64,000 nt of DNA from assembly GCF_036375055.1 (NCBI RefSeq), contig NZ_DASUSQ010000180.1:28282-92281 (forward strand). The letters run 5' to 3'. The notes below the pieces were generated by a model, which was not told the origin of the DNA, ran no database searches, and worked only from the letters and a program-made list of their open reading frames with translations. This DNA comes from Umezawaea sp036375055 (GTDB lineage Bacteria; Actinomycetota; Actinomycetes; Mycobacteriales; Pseudonocardiaceae). Below, piece after piece: positions 23,867-32,170 of this stretch. Positions within the stretch are counted from its first letter, which is position 1. Each line of letters starts with the position of its first letter. The position numbers and the translations under genes were made by a program.

Positions 23867-23989
23867 TCAGTCGTCTTTCTTGCTTCGAAAACACTTCCCA
23901 GCCGTGACGTACTCGGCGGCGTACTCCGCCAAGGCGCGGTCCTCGATCTCACCGCGGCGAAGCTGTGCGGCCAGCTCCTCAAGGGACAT
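23867..23989 (-). CDS. Small peptide, candidate RiPP precursor
   Basis: Forty codons from ATG 23989, preceded by an AAAGAGG ribosome site at good distance. The N-terminal half is an amphipathic acidic helix (MSLEELAAQLRRGEIEDRAL) resembling a leader. The C-terminal half has two EY pairs, one Thr, a single Cys33 and a Ser/Lys/Asp-rich tail ending SKKDD. The tail offers side chains that an ATP-grasp ligase could join. The stop is 3 bases before the ATP-grasp start. A longer form from ATG 24022 is possible but has a weaker ribosome site. I do not recognise the peptide; the precursor role is inferred from size, position and coupling. Confidence 0.55.
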   Translation of the reverse strand: MSLEELAAQLRRGEIEDRALAEYAAEYVTAGKCFRSKKDD

Positions 23990-24129
23990 CGCGGTCACCT
24001 CTTTCCCCAACGCGCGCATCACGCTTTCAGGTGATGCACAAGCAGTAGTCTCGGGTTCACGTAACGCAATGTCAAGATGAGCCCACCCAGATTGCTCCTT
24101 CTGGGGGCTCAAGTTACGGCACTAAGCCA

Positions 24130-24181
24130 GACGGGTGTCACCCGACTGCAACCGAACGGCGCAGTGCGAGCAACACCCGTC
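24130..24181 (-). terminator. Compound hairpin after ndh
   Basis: A 9-bp stem GACGGGTGT (24130-24138) with 24173-24181 encloses a second ACTGC/GCAGT stem. It follows the ndh stop by 8 bases on the minus strand and separates ndh from the peptide cassette. Confidence 0.5.
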
Positions 24182-24188
24182 GGGGGAC

Positions 24189-25514
24189 TCAGCTCTTCGA
24201 CGCGCGGTCGAACTCCGCCTTGGGGTCGTTGATCTGACCCAGGGCGACGACCTCGCGGCCGTTGACGAACGCGAGCAGCCAGTCCATGAGAACACGGAAC
24301 TTGCGGTTGAAGGTGGGCATCTTCGCGACGTGGTAGCCGCGGTGCGCCAGCCAGGCCAGCAGGCCCTTCATCTTGATGCCGTAGACGTCCGCGACACCCT
24401 TGTACAGGCCCAGACCCGCGACCGAGCCGATGTACTTGTGGAAGTAGTCCTTCTGCGGCTTGCCGCGCAGGCTCGCCACGATGTTGCCGACGAGCACCTT
24501 GCTCTGCCGCACCGCGTGCTGGGCCGACGGGCTGCACGTCGCCATCGGGTCTTCCTCGGTGCGCGACAGGTCGGGCACCGCCGAGCAGTCACCGGCCGAC
24601 CAGACGCCCGCCAGGCCCTCGACCTGGAGCTTCGCCGTGCAGCGGACGCGACCGCGCTCGTCGAGCGGCAGGTCGGTGTTGCGCAGGACCGGGTTCGCCT
24701 TGACGCCCGCGGTCCAGATGATCGTGTCGCTGTCGAACTCGGTGCCGTCGTCCAGGACGACGTGACCGTTCTCCATGGTCTTCACGCGGGTGTCCAGGAA
24801 GACCTTCATGCCGCGCTTCTCGAGCTGCTGGACGGTGTAGACGCCCATCTTCTCGCTCACCTCGGGCATGACCCGCTTGGTGGCCTCGACCAGCACCCAG
24901 TTCATGTCCTCGGGCTTGAGCTGGGTGTAGTAGCGCAGCGCGTAGCGGGCCATGTCCTCCAGCTCCGCCAGCGTCTCGATGCCCGCGAACCCGCCGCCGA
25001 TGACGACGAAGCTCAGCAGCCTCCGCCGCAGCTCCGGGTCGCGGGTGCTCGCGGCCTGGTCGAGGCGCGACAGCACGTGGTTGCGGATGTAGATGGCCTC
25101 GCCGATGGTCTTCACGCCGATGCCCTGCTCGGCCAGACCGGGGATCGGCAGCGTGCGGGCGATCGAACCCAGCGCGTTGACCAGCACGTCGTACTCGAGC
25201 TGCTCGACGTGGCCGTCAGCGGTCTCCAGCGTGATCGACTTGGCGGCGTGCTCGATCTTCGTCACGCGGCCGGTCACGACGTGGCAGCGGTTGAGGACCT
25301 TGCGGAGGGGCACCACGACGTGGCGGGGCTCGATGGACCCCGCGGCCGCCTCCGGGAGGAAGGGCTGGTAGGTCATGTGAGGCTGCGGGTCGACAACGGT
25401 CACCGACGCCTCACCGGAACGCAGTTTCTTCTGCAACCCCAGTGCGGTGTACATACCGACGTACCCACCGCCGACGATGACGATCCTCGTGGGTTGCGAC
25501 TTCACAGCAGCCAT
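24189..25514 (-). CDS. ndh: Type II NADH dehydrogenase
   Basis: A 441-residue two-Rossmann flavoprotein. FAD is bound by IVIVGGGYVG near residue 12 and the late SAGDCSAVPD motif. NADH is bound by VVIGGGFAGIET near residue 170. The C-terminal region (KDYFHKYIGSVAGLG, then an amphipathic segment around WLLAFVNGR) fits membrane attachment. It transfers electrons from NADH to menaquinone without pumping protons. ATG 25514 (MAAVKSQPTR) is chosen over an upstream in-frame start because the fold begins directly after it. It is a single-gene unit. Confidence 0.94.
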   Translation of the reverse strand: MAAVKSQPTRIVIVGGGYVGMYTALGLQKKLRSGEASVTVVDPQPHMTYQPFLPEAAAGSIEPRHVVVPLRKVLNRCHVVTGRVTKIEHAAKSITLETADGHVEQLEYDVLVNALGSIARTLPIPGLAEQGIGVKTIGEAIYIRNHVLSRLDQAASTRDPELRRRLLSFVVIGGGFAGIETLAELEDMARYALRYYTQLKPEDMNWVLVEATKRVMPEVSEKMGVYTVQQLEKRGMKVFLDTRVKTMENGHVVLDDGTEFDSDTIIWTAGVKANPVLRNTDLPLDERGRVRCTAKLQVEGLAGVWSAGDCSAVPDLSRTEEDPMATCSPSAQHAVRQSKVLVGNIVASLRGKPQKDYFHKYIGSVAGLGLYKGVADVYGIKMKGLLAWLAHRGYHVAKMPTFNRKFRVLMDWLLAFVNGREVVALGQINDPKAEFDRASKS

Positions 25515-25685
25515 ACGCACATGGTCGCACCGCGACCCCCGTGTTCGCGCGTCCGAAGGCCCCGTTGTGACCACGGTCGCCGGGTGATGGCGAACACCCC
25601 CGCCGCTGACCTGCGGGAAGCGTCTCGGTTGGGCATAACCCCTGAGAGGATCGATCCAGTAGCTCAGGTTGAGCTGAGGTGTTCC

Positions 25686-26198
25686 TCAGCTCCTGGGGCG
25701 CATGAGGAGCACGGCCGCGGTGGCCAGTCCGGTGGCCGCGAGGAGGCCCGCGACCTCGACGGCGGGCTCGGTGCCGCCGCTGGGGAGGAACGCCGTCACG
25801 ACCACGAGGGTGGAGGTGAGGAGCTGGGTCAGGGCGAACCTGCGGGCAGGCCCCTTCAGGGCGCTGAGGTGGAGGCGGGAGCGGGGTGGGGTGAGGGCCG
25901 TGAGGGCCGAGGTGAGGTGGAAGAGGTGCAGCAGGACGATCATGGCGAGGACCGCGGGGCGGAAGGGGCCGCCTTCGGTGAAGGCCAGGGCGGCGGCGGC
26001 TACTCCGATGCCGAGGGCCGGGGCCGCCGAGGCCGGGATGGTGATGGCCGCCAGGGAGATCAGGGCGTAGAGGGTGAGGGTTGGGGCTCGGACGCCGTCG
26101 TGGGCCAGGAGCAGGGCCGTCGCGGCGCAGGTGAGGGTGGAGAGGGCTCTCAGGGTCCAGGCCGGCAGGCCTGCCGGGAGGGTGGTGGGGTGGGTCAT
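25686..26198 (-). CDS. Multi-pass membrane protein, unknown function
   Basis: A 170-residue protein from ATG 26198 with five hydrophobic segments (ALSTLTCAATALLLAH, LYALISLAAITIP, APALGIGVAAAALAF, VLAMIVLLHLFHLTSAL, then two near the end) and a short arginine tail. It resembles no family I can name with certainty. It follows the MoxR/DUF58 operon on the same strand after about 225 bases. An in-frame upstream start would add a segment with PTGPA repeats encoded by a tandem DNA repeat; the ATG at 26198 avoids this. The assignment as coding rests on GC-rich third positions and the clear membrane pattern. Confidence 0.65.
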   Translation of the reverse strand: MTHPTTLPAGLPAWTLRALSTLTCAATALLLAHDGVRAPTLTLYALISLAAITIPASAAPALGIGVAAAALAFTEGGPFRPAVLAMIVLLHLFHLTSALTALTPPRSRLHLSALKGPARRFALTQLLTSTLVVVTAFLPSGGTEPAVEVAGLLAATGLATAAVLLMRPRS

Positions 26199-26216
26199 CG
26201 CGTGGGCCTCGGATGT

Positions 26217-26260
26217 GGGTCCGGTGGGGGCGGGTCCGGTGGGGGCGGGTCCGGTGGGGT
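26217..26260. repeat. Three tandem copies of a 15-bp GC-rich unit
   Basis: The unit GGGTCCGGTGGGGGC occurs at 26217-26231 and 26232-26246, with a third nearly complete copy to 26260, just upstream of the membrane protein start. Because 15 is a multiple of three, read on the minus strand it encodes PTGPA repeats in frame with that gene. Copy number could vary between strains. Confidence 0.85.
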
Positions 26261-26424
26261 GGCCGACTCGGGGACCCCTCGATCCGACCCTCGGTCGGGC
26301 TAAAAGGGCGGTCCCGAAAGCCTGCCCGATCATCGATTTCAAGGGTCAGATCCCCGAGAAGAATCGGCCACGCGGCGGTCGGTCTGCCGCGTTGGGTGGA
26401 CTGGTGGATTCTTCGCCTGTGGTT

Positions 26425-27750
26425 TCACCTTCTCAGCCGGCTTGCCCCGCGTTTTGCCCTTTGCAGTGTCGTTGCCGCTGAGCGGCCTGATTTGTCCCAG
26501 GTCACCGCTGGGACGCCGTGCTGCTTCAGGGCTTTTAGCCTGGTTCGTTGTTCCAGTTTCAGCAGTTTTAGCGCTGGTTGGCCCCACGGGGTTTCCGCGT
26601 CCGGGACCAGGTCCGGTGGTAGTACGTCCACCGCCAGTACCAGGTTTCCCCTGCGGGCTGCCTGTACCGCTATCTCCACCACGTGGTCGTCCAGGAACGG
26701 GGACAGGATGATGACCAGGGCGCCGTGGGGGGTGCGGTGCAGTGTCGGACGGGGGGACCAGCCTGCTGAGCGGGCGCAGACGACCAGTTGGTTGCGGAGT
26801 GTGAGCAGTTGGCGTTTGCCCGTGCCCTGGCGGACGTTGAGTTGCGGGCGGCCCAGGTCTGCCAGGCCCACTCGGTCGCCCTGGTGCAGGTAGCCGGAGG
26901 CCAGTGACGCCGCTGCCCTTACCGCGGTGTCCAGGCTGCCGTTCGGTCTCGTGGTGTTGCCCGGCTGGCCTGTTGACCAGTCCGCGACCCTCCTGCCCAG
27001 GTCGTAGCGGGTGTCCAGGGCCAGCAGGACGTCCGCGTCCGCTTCGGCGTGGTGTTCTCGGACGTGCACGACCTGGCTGCGCAGGGAGATCCGCCAGTCG
27101 ATGCGGCGCAGGCGGTCGCCCGGTTGGAAGGCGCGGATGTCGCGGAGTTCGGTCGAGTCGCCGGGGCGGCGGGTGCGGTGGACGCCCACCAGGCCCGCGG
27201 CTCGGGCGGGGAGCAGGCCCGCTGGTAGGGCGTCCACCGGGGGGAGGACCACGCGGCCCCGTTCCACGCCCACGACCGGGCCGTGGACCAGGAGGCCGTC
27301 CGGGCCCGCGAACAGGTGGTCCGCGCGCAGGTCCACGCCGTCGCCCCAGGCTTCTCGGCGGAGCTTCACGGCGATCGGGTCGGTGGTGGCGGGGAGCAGG
27401 TGGACCGGGCCCAGGGCGTCGCCCCCCGCGCCTGGTGCGGGCAGGCGGACGGCCAGGAACTCGGCGCCCTCGGCCGGGTCCACCTCGACGCCGGTGGTGG
27501 CCGAGCCGGGTTCCGCGGTGCGCGGCAGCGCGCGGACGGTGACGGTCGGGACGCCGCGGACGCGGACGGCCAGGGCCGCCAGGAGGGAGATCAGGAACGG
27601 GGTGCCGACCAGGACGAGTTCGACCTCGTGGAGCAGGCCGCCGAGGACGACGAGGCCGACGCCCAGCACGACGGCGCGGCCGTACGCGTCGGTGGCCCGC
27701 CACCCGGTCTCGCGGGTGAACGCGGCCCTGAGCCGGTCGGCCCGGCTCAC
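26425..27750 (-). CDS. DUF58 domain protein (MoxR-associated)
   Basis: A 441-residue protein with two membrane segments near the start (about residues 25-60) and a DUF58 region whose signature is RPGDSTELRDIRAFQPGD followed by RRIDWRISLR. A von Willebrand A-like part follows (ADVLLALDTRYDLG). It ends in a basic tail. It is partner to the MoxR ATPase in a four-gene operon; such sets are linked to cell-envelope stress and protein assembly. The GTG start overlaps the moxR stop by 4 bases. Confidence 0.88.
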   Translation of the reverse strand: MSRADRLRAAFTRETGWRATDAYGRAVVLGVGLVVLGGLLHEVELVLVGTPFLISLLAALAVRVRGVPTVTVRALPRTAEPGSATTGVEVDPAEGAEFLAVRLPAPGAGGDALGPVHLLPATTDPIAVKLRREAWGDGVDLRADHLFAGPDGLLVHGPVVGVERGRVVLPPVDALPAGLLPARAAGLVGVHRTRRPGDSTELRDIRAFQPGDRLRRIDWRISLRSQVVHVREHHAEADADVLLALDTRYDLGRRVADWSTGQPGNTTRPNGSLDTAVRAAASLASGYLHQGDRVGLADLGRPQLNVRQGTGKRQLLTLRNQLVVCARSAGWSPRPTLHRTPHGALVIILSPFLDDHVVEIAVQAARRGNLVLAVDVLPPDLVPDAETPWGQPALKLLKLEQRTRLKALKQHGVPAVTWDKSGRSAATTLQRAKRGASRLRR

Positions 27751-28721
27751 GAGCGCGTGCTCGCGGGGCCGGGGACCTTGCCCAGCAGCTCGGTGACGAC
27801 CTCCACGCCGGTGGTGCCGGACGTCCACGTCTCGGGCCGCAGGGTGAGCCGGTGGGCGAGGGCGGGGACGGCGCAGTCCTTCACGTCCTCGGGCAGCACG
27901 AAGTCGCGGCCGTCCAGGACGGCGAGGGCCCTGGCGACCAGCACGAGCGCCAGCGCGCCGCGGGGCGAGGCGCCGACCTCGACCGCCGGGTGCGCCCTGG
28001 TCGAGGAGGCCAGGTCGACGCAGTAGCGCAGCACGTCCTCGTCGACCGCGACCCGCTCCACGCCCGCCTGGAGCTCGGCGAGCCTGGTCGCCTCGAAGAC
28101 CGGTGCCACCTCGGTCTGCTCGCGCTGCCGGACGAGCCTGCGGCGCAGCACCTCGACCTCCTCGGCGGCGGGCGGGTAGCCGATGTCCAGGCGCACCAGG
28201 AACCGGTCGAGCTGCGCCTCCGGGAGCGGGTAGGTGCCCTCGTGCTCCACGGGGTTCGCGGTGGCCAGCACGTGGAACGGCCGCGGCAGCGGGAACGTGC
28301 GGCCCTCCACCGTCACCTGCCCCTCCTGCATGGCCTCCAGCAGCGCCGACTGGGTCTTGGGCGGGGTCCGGTTGATCTCGTCGGCCAGCAGCAGGCCGGT
28401 GAAGACCGGGCCCGCGCGGAAGCTGAACTCGCGCTCGCCGGGGTCGTAGAGGAACGAGCCGGTCACGTCGGCGGGCAGCAGGTCCGGCGTGCACTGGAGG
28501 CGGCGGAAGTCCAGGTGCAGGGCCTGGGCGAGGCTGCGCGCCATCAGCGTCTTGCCCAGGCCGGGCACGTCCTCCAGCAGCACGTGGCCGCCCGCGAGCA
28601 CGGCGGCCAGCGCCAGCCGCAGCGACCGCTGCCTGCCGACGAGCACGGTGCCGACGGCGTCCAGCACGGCCGTGCCCCCGGTCGCGATGTCCGCGACGCT
28701 CGTGGTGTCGGTGGACGTCAC
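27747..28721 (-). CDS. MoxR-family AAA+ ATPase
   Basis: A 324-residue AAA+ protein. Walker A is in LLEDVPGLGKTLMARSLA, Walker B in LLLADEINRTPPKTQSALLE, and sensor 1 in FHVLATANPVEHEGTYPLPE. The C-terminal lid begins around YCVDLASSTR. MoxR ATPases act as chaperones for complexes and work with DUF58/VWA proteins. The GTG start overlaps the preceding gene's stop; expression should be tightly coupled to its neighbours. Confidence 0.94.
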   Translation of the reverse strand: MTSTDTTSVADIATGGTAVLDAVGTVLVGRQRSLRLALAAVLAGGHVLLEDVPGLGKTLMARSLAQALHLDFRRLQCTPDLLPADVTGSFLYDPGEREFSFRAGPVFTGLLLADEINRTPPKTQSALLEAMQEGQVTVEGRTFPLPRPFHVLATANPVEHEGTYPLPEAQLDRFLVRLDIGYPPAAEEVEVLRRRLVRQREQTEVAPVFEATRLAELQAGVERVAVDEDVLRYCVDLASSTRAHPAVEVGASPRGALALVLVARALAVLDGRDFVLPEDVKDCAVPALAHRLTLRPETWTSGTTGVEVVTELLGKVPGPASTRS

Positions 28722-29182
28722 AGGGTCTCCAGTCTGTCGAGCAGCTCGGCAAGGGCACGCGGGTCCGGCATGGTGGCGTTCGGGTCGGTGAGCAGGCGGT
28801 AGACGTCCTCGCCGAGCAGGTCGCGCCCCTGCTCCAGCGTCGTGACGCCGCGCTGCCGCAGCCGGGCGTCGGCGACCGCGCGCAGCCGCGGTCGGACGCG
28901 CGAGAGGAACCGGTCGCGGTCGCGGGACGCCTCGTCGAAGCGGCTGGCCAGCGTCGAGGCCGCGACGGACGTGGCGCCAGGGGCGTGCGACGGCAGGGGC
29001 GACCAGGTGATGTCCGCGGCGCGCGGCAGCCGGGCGAGGAGCAGGGCGAGCGCGGCGACCGGCAGCGCGACCACCACCGCCCACCCGACCGGGCTGCCCA
29101 GCTCGACCAGCCCGAACCCGGTGACCGCACCGGCGGCCAGCGCGAGGAGGACGGCCCTGACCAGACCCACCAGCGGCGTCAC
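28718..29182 (-). CDS. Small membrane protein of the MoxR operon
   Basis: A 154-residue protein with two adjacent hydrophobic segments (about residues 3-50: LVGLVRAVLLALAAGAVTGF and VVALPVAALALLLARL). A soluble helical region then contains RDRDRFLSRVRPRLRAVADAR and YRLLTDPN. Proteins of this type sit between DUF4129 and MoxR genes in many actinobacteria and have no established activity. It has 4-base overlaps with both neighbours. Confidence 0.75.
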   Translation of the reverse strand: MTPLVGLVRAVLLALAAGAVTGFGLVELGSPVGWAVVVALPVAALALLLARLPRAADITWSPLPSHAPGATSVAASTLASRFDEASRDRDRFLSRVRPRLRAVADARLRQRGVTTLEQGRDLLGEDVYRLLTDPNATMPDPRALAELLDRLETL

Positions 29183-29850
29183 GGGCGGTCCAGACAGGCC
29201 ACGACGCGCTCCAGCGCCCGCTCGGCGGACGCGGCGTCCTCGTCCGACACCCGCTCGGGTGCGCCGAACCTGGCGCGCTGGTAGAGCCCGCGCAGCGTCG
29301 CCGCCGCCTCCGTGTCCACCTCGTAGCGGGCCAGCAGCGCGCCGGTGAACTCCGTCGGGGTCTCGTGGTCCTGCCGGGGCGCACCGCCCGCCGCGGCGGC
29401 CTCCTCCAGGTTCAGCCACGCCGCCACCACGGCGTCCGACGGCGGGCCGGGAGGTCTCCCCCGCAGCTCGACGAGGGCCTTGCGGGCACCGGTGAGCAGC
29501 AGTTCAGCGCCGGGCCGCCCGTCCTCGGCGTCGTCCGGCGCCACGGCCACCGCCCCGGACTCGCGCCGGACCCGCTCGCGGCGCGGACCGAGCATCATCA
29601 GCGCCGCGCCGAGCGACGCGACGACCAGCACGCACAGGAGCACGACCAGCAGCGCCACCAACGACCCGCCGACCACGCCGACGACCCCTTCGGCCCGGCT
29701 CTCCTCGGACTCGGCGGAGGCCGCGGGCGGGACCGGGGCGGGACCGATCAGCGTGCCGTCGAAGGGGATCGGCGAGGTCCCGCGCGCCGCGAGCGCGACG
29801 AGCACGAGCCCCGCTCCCACCAGGAGCGGCACGGGCCACCGGGTCCTCAT
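29179..29850 (-). CDS. DUF4129-containing membrane protein
   Basis: A 223-residue protein with a signal/anchor (residues 8-25), a second membrane segment (about 60-90, LVALLVVLLCVLVVASLGAA) and a C-terminal DUF4129 domain (TPTEFTGALLARYEVDTEAA and LYQRARFG). It is the first gene of the DUF4129, membrane, MoxR, DUF58 operon. ATG 29850 (MRTRWPVP) is chosen over one five codons upstream. DUF4129 is usually found C-terminal to transglutaminase-like proteins or next to MoxR genes. It probably presents a domain to the ATPase partner. Confidence 0.82.
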   Translation of the reverse strand: MRTRWPVPLLVGAGLVLVALAARGTSPIPFDGTLIGPAPVPPAASAESEESRAEGVVGVVGGSLVALLVVLLCVLVVASLGAALMMLGPRRERVRRESGAVAVAPDDAEDGRPGAELLLTGARKALVELRGRPPGPPSDAVVAAWLNLEEAAAAGGAPRQDHETPTEFTGALLARYEVDTEAAATLRGLYQRARFGAPERVSDEDAASAERALERVVACLDRP

Positions 29851-29910
29851 GTGGTCAGGATGCACGTCGACCCCGACAGCCGCCCACGTTTTCCCCCGGT
29901 CGTCCGCCGT

Positions 29911-30618
29911 TCACCGGGGTTCCGGTCCGGCCACCCGCGACGCCCGCCGCAGCACGTCCTCGACCATCGCCGGGGTCAGCCTCCCGGTGAACGTGTTCTG
30001 CTGGCTCACGTGGAAGCAGCCGAACACGTGCAGCGGCTCCCCGCCGTCGAGCGCGGGCAGGACCACCTCGACGCCGTGGCCGAACTTCGGCCGCGGGCGC
30101 GGCACCTCCCAGAACGCGGTCAGGACCGGCAGGAGCGCCTGCCAGCCGAATCCGCCGAGGACCACCACCGAGCGGAGCGAGGGCCTCAGCAGTTCGAGTT
30201 CCGCGACGAGCCACGGACGGCAGTTGTCGCGCTCCTGGGGCGTCGGCTTGTTCTCCGGCGGCGCGCACTTCACCGGTGCGGTGATGCGGGTCCCGTGCAG
30301 CTCCAGGCCGTCGCCGACGTGGTGCGCGGTCGGCTGCGAGGCCAGTCCGACGGCGTGCAGGGCGGCGTAGAGCACCTCGCCGGAGCGGTCGCCGGTGAAC
30401 ATCCGCCCGGTGCGGTTGGCGCCGTGGGCGGCCGGTGCCAGGCCGACGATCGCCAGGTGCGCGTCGGCCGGGCCGAAGCCGGGGACGGGGCGTCCCCAGT
30501 ACTCCTCGTCGCGGAACGCGGCGCGCTTCACGCGGGCCACCTCCTCGCGCCACGCGACCAGGCGCGGGCAGGCCCGGCACGTGGTGACCTCCGCGTCGAG
30601 TTGATCGAGAGCGAGCAC
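29911..30618 (-). CDS. Family 5 uracil-DNA glycosylase (UDGb)
   Basis: A 235-residue DNA glycosylase. The family 5 active-site motif is visible as GLAPAAHGANRTGRMFTGD, and the C-terminal FHVSQQNTFTGRL carries the conserved HxSxQN histidine. An N-terminal CRACP pair together with later cysteines (VKCAPPENKPTP, DNCRPW) fits the 4Fe-4S cluster of these enzymes. It removes uracil and other deaminated bases from DNA. GTG 30618 is preceded by GGGGACTGGA. It is divergent from the S10 peptidase gene with only 30 bases between starts. Confidence 0.92.
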   Translation of the reverse strand: MLALDQLDAEVTTCRACPRLVAWREEVARVKRAAFRDEEYWGRPVPGFGPADAHLAIVGLAPAAHGANRTGRMFTGDRSGEVLYAALHAVGLASQPTAHHVGDGLELHGTRITAPVKCAPPENKPTPQERDNCRPWLVAELELLRPSLRSVVVLGGFGWQALLPVLTAFWEVPRPRPKFGHGVEVVLPALDGGEPLHVFGCFHVSQQNTFTGRLTPAMVEDVLRRASRVAGPEPR

Positions 30619-30648
30619 TCCAGTCCCCTTCGAACGTAGGGTTCGACC

Positions 30649-32127
30649 ATGACCGACAAGGACAACGGCACGGCCGAGGACGAGAAGAAGGACGAGAAGG
30701 ACATCCCGTCCGACGACCTCGTCACGGCCACGCACAGCATCACCGTCAAGCGGCGCAAGCTGAACTACACCACCACGACCGGCCGCGTCGTGCTGCGCCA
30801 GGAGGTGCTCACCGAGGGCAAGTTCGACGGCCACCAGCCCAAGGCCGAGGTCTTCGTGACCACGTACACGCTGGACGGGGCCGACCCGAAGACGCGGCCG
30901 GTGACGTTCGCGTTCAACGGCGGGCCCGGCTCGTCGAGCGTGTGGCTGCACCTGGGCCTGCTCGGCCCGCGCCGGGTCGTGACGGGTGACGTCGGCGCGC
31001 TGACGCCGCCGCCGTACGAGCTGGCCGACAACGCCGAGACCCTGTTGGCCCACAGCGACCTCGTGTTCATCGACCCGGTCTCCACCGGGTACTCCCGCGC
31101 CGTGAAGGGCGAGAAGCCCGGCGAGTACCACGGCTTCCAGGGCGACATCGAGTCCGTCGGCGAGGTGGTCCGGCTGTGGACCTCGCGCAACGGCCGGTGG
31201 ATGTCGCCGAAGTTCCTCGCGGGCGAGTCGTACGGCACGCTGCGCGCGGCAGGCCTCGCCGAGCACCTCCAGACCCGGTACGGCATGTACCTCAACGGGC
31301 TCATGCTGATCTCGTCCGTCCTGGACTTCACCACGCTGGACTTCAGCGAGAACAACGACGTCGCGTACGCCCTGTTCCTGCCGACCTACGCGGCCATCGC
31401 CCACTACCACGGCCTGCACGGCGACCGGGAACTCGCGGACGTGCTCGCCGAGGCCGAGGAGTTCGCCTCGCGCGACTACCCGTGGGCGCTCAACCGCGGC
31501 CACCGGCTCACCGACGAGGAGCGCGCGGACGTCGTCACCCGGCTCGCCGCCATCACCGGCCTGTCCGAGGACTACGTGGACCGGGTGAACCTGCGGGTCG
31601 AGCACATCCGCTTCTTCACCGAGCTGCTGCGCCACCAGCGCCGGATCGTCGGCAGGCTCGACGGCCGCTTCACGAGCTGGGACGCGGACTACGGCCAGGA
31701 GCAGATGTCGGAGGACGCCTCGTACGCGGCGATCCTGGGGCCGTACGCGGCGGCGCTGAACCACTACGTGCGGGCCGAGCTGGAGTACTCGAACGACCTG
31801 CCGTACGAGATCATCTCGCGGGCCGTTCACCCGTGGTCCTACAAGGAGTTCGAGGGCCGCGCGGTGTCGGTCACGGCGAAGCTGTCGGCCGCGATGCGCG
31901 CCAACCCGCACCTGAGGGTGCACGTGGCGTTCGGCTACCACGACGGCGCGACGGCGTACTACGCGTCCGAGCACGTGCTGGCGCACCTGGCGATCCCGGC
32001 CGAGCTGCGGGAGAACATCGAGTCGGCGTACTACCCGGCGGGCCACATGATGTACGTGCACGAACCCTCGCGCGTGCAGCAGTCGAAGGACCTGGCGGAC
32101 TTCGTGAAGTCCGCGTCGAACCGCTGA
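30649..32127 (+). CDS. S10-family serine carboxypeptidase
   Basis: A 492-residue peptidase. The oxyanion/substrate motif NGGPGSSSVWLHLG is near residue 85, and nucleophile Ser194 is in AGESYGT. The catalytic Asp is likely in FGYHDGATAYY and the catalytic His in YPAGHMMYV. There is no signal peptide; the N-terminus is charged (KDEKKDEKD). The predicted location is therefore cytoplasmic, unlike eukaryotic relatives. It probably trims C-terminal residues from peptides and lies next to a convergent peptide importer, with which it could work. It is separated from that operon by a bidirectional hairpin. Confidence 0.88.
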   Translation: MTDKDNGTAEDEKKDEKDIPSDDLVTATHSITVKRRKLNYTTTTGRVVLRQEVLTEGKFDGHQPKAEVFVTTYTLDGADPKTRPVTFAFNGGPGSSSVWLHLGLLGPRRVVTGDVGALTPPPYELADNAETLLAHSDLVFIDPVSTGYSRAVKGEKPGEYHGFQGDIESVGEVVRLWTSRNGRWMSPKFLAGESYGTLRAAGLAEHLQTRYGMYLNGLMLISSVLDFTTLDFSENNDVAYALFLPTYAAIAHYHGLHGDRELADVLAEAEEFASRDYPWALNRGHRLTDEERADVVTRLAAITGLSEDYVDRVNLRVEHIRFFTELLRHQRRIVGRLDGRFTSWDADYGQEQMSEDASYAAILGPYAAALNHYVRAELEYSNDLPYEIISRAVHPWSYKEFEGRAVSVTAKLSAAMRANPHLRVHVAFGYHDGATAYYASEHVLAHLAIPAELRENIESAYYPAGHMMYVHEPSRVQQSKDLADFVKSASNR

Positions 32128-32133
32128 CCGGAC

Positions 32134-32163
32134 GGGGGCGGCCGGTGGGAACCGGGCGCCCCC
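32134..32163. terminator. Bidirectional terminator between S10 gene and peptide ABC operon
   Basis: GGGGGCG/CGCCCCC (32134-32140 with 32157-32163) encloses CCGGT/ACCGG with a 4-base loop, 7 bases from each convergent stop. Confidence 0.8.
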
Positions 32164-32170
32164 GACGGGG

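Noticed and set aside
21509..24112. Genomic island inserted at the UAA tRNA
   Set aside because: The peptide cassette is on the 5' side of the tRNA, whereas integrases usually use the 3' end. No integrase or duplicated tRNA end is visible.
24135..26303. Plus-strand 720-codon frame opposite ndh and the membrane protein
   Set aside because: Composition is repetitive and antisense to a clear NADH dehydrogenase.
30630..30646. LexA/SOS-like box TCGAAC...GTTCGA between the UDG and S10 genes
   Set aside because: The actinobacterial SOS box has four bases between CGAAC and GTTCG; here there are five, so half-site phasing is wrong. It may be chance, although the repair gene nearby is suggestive.
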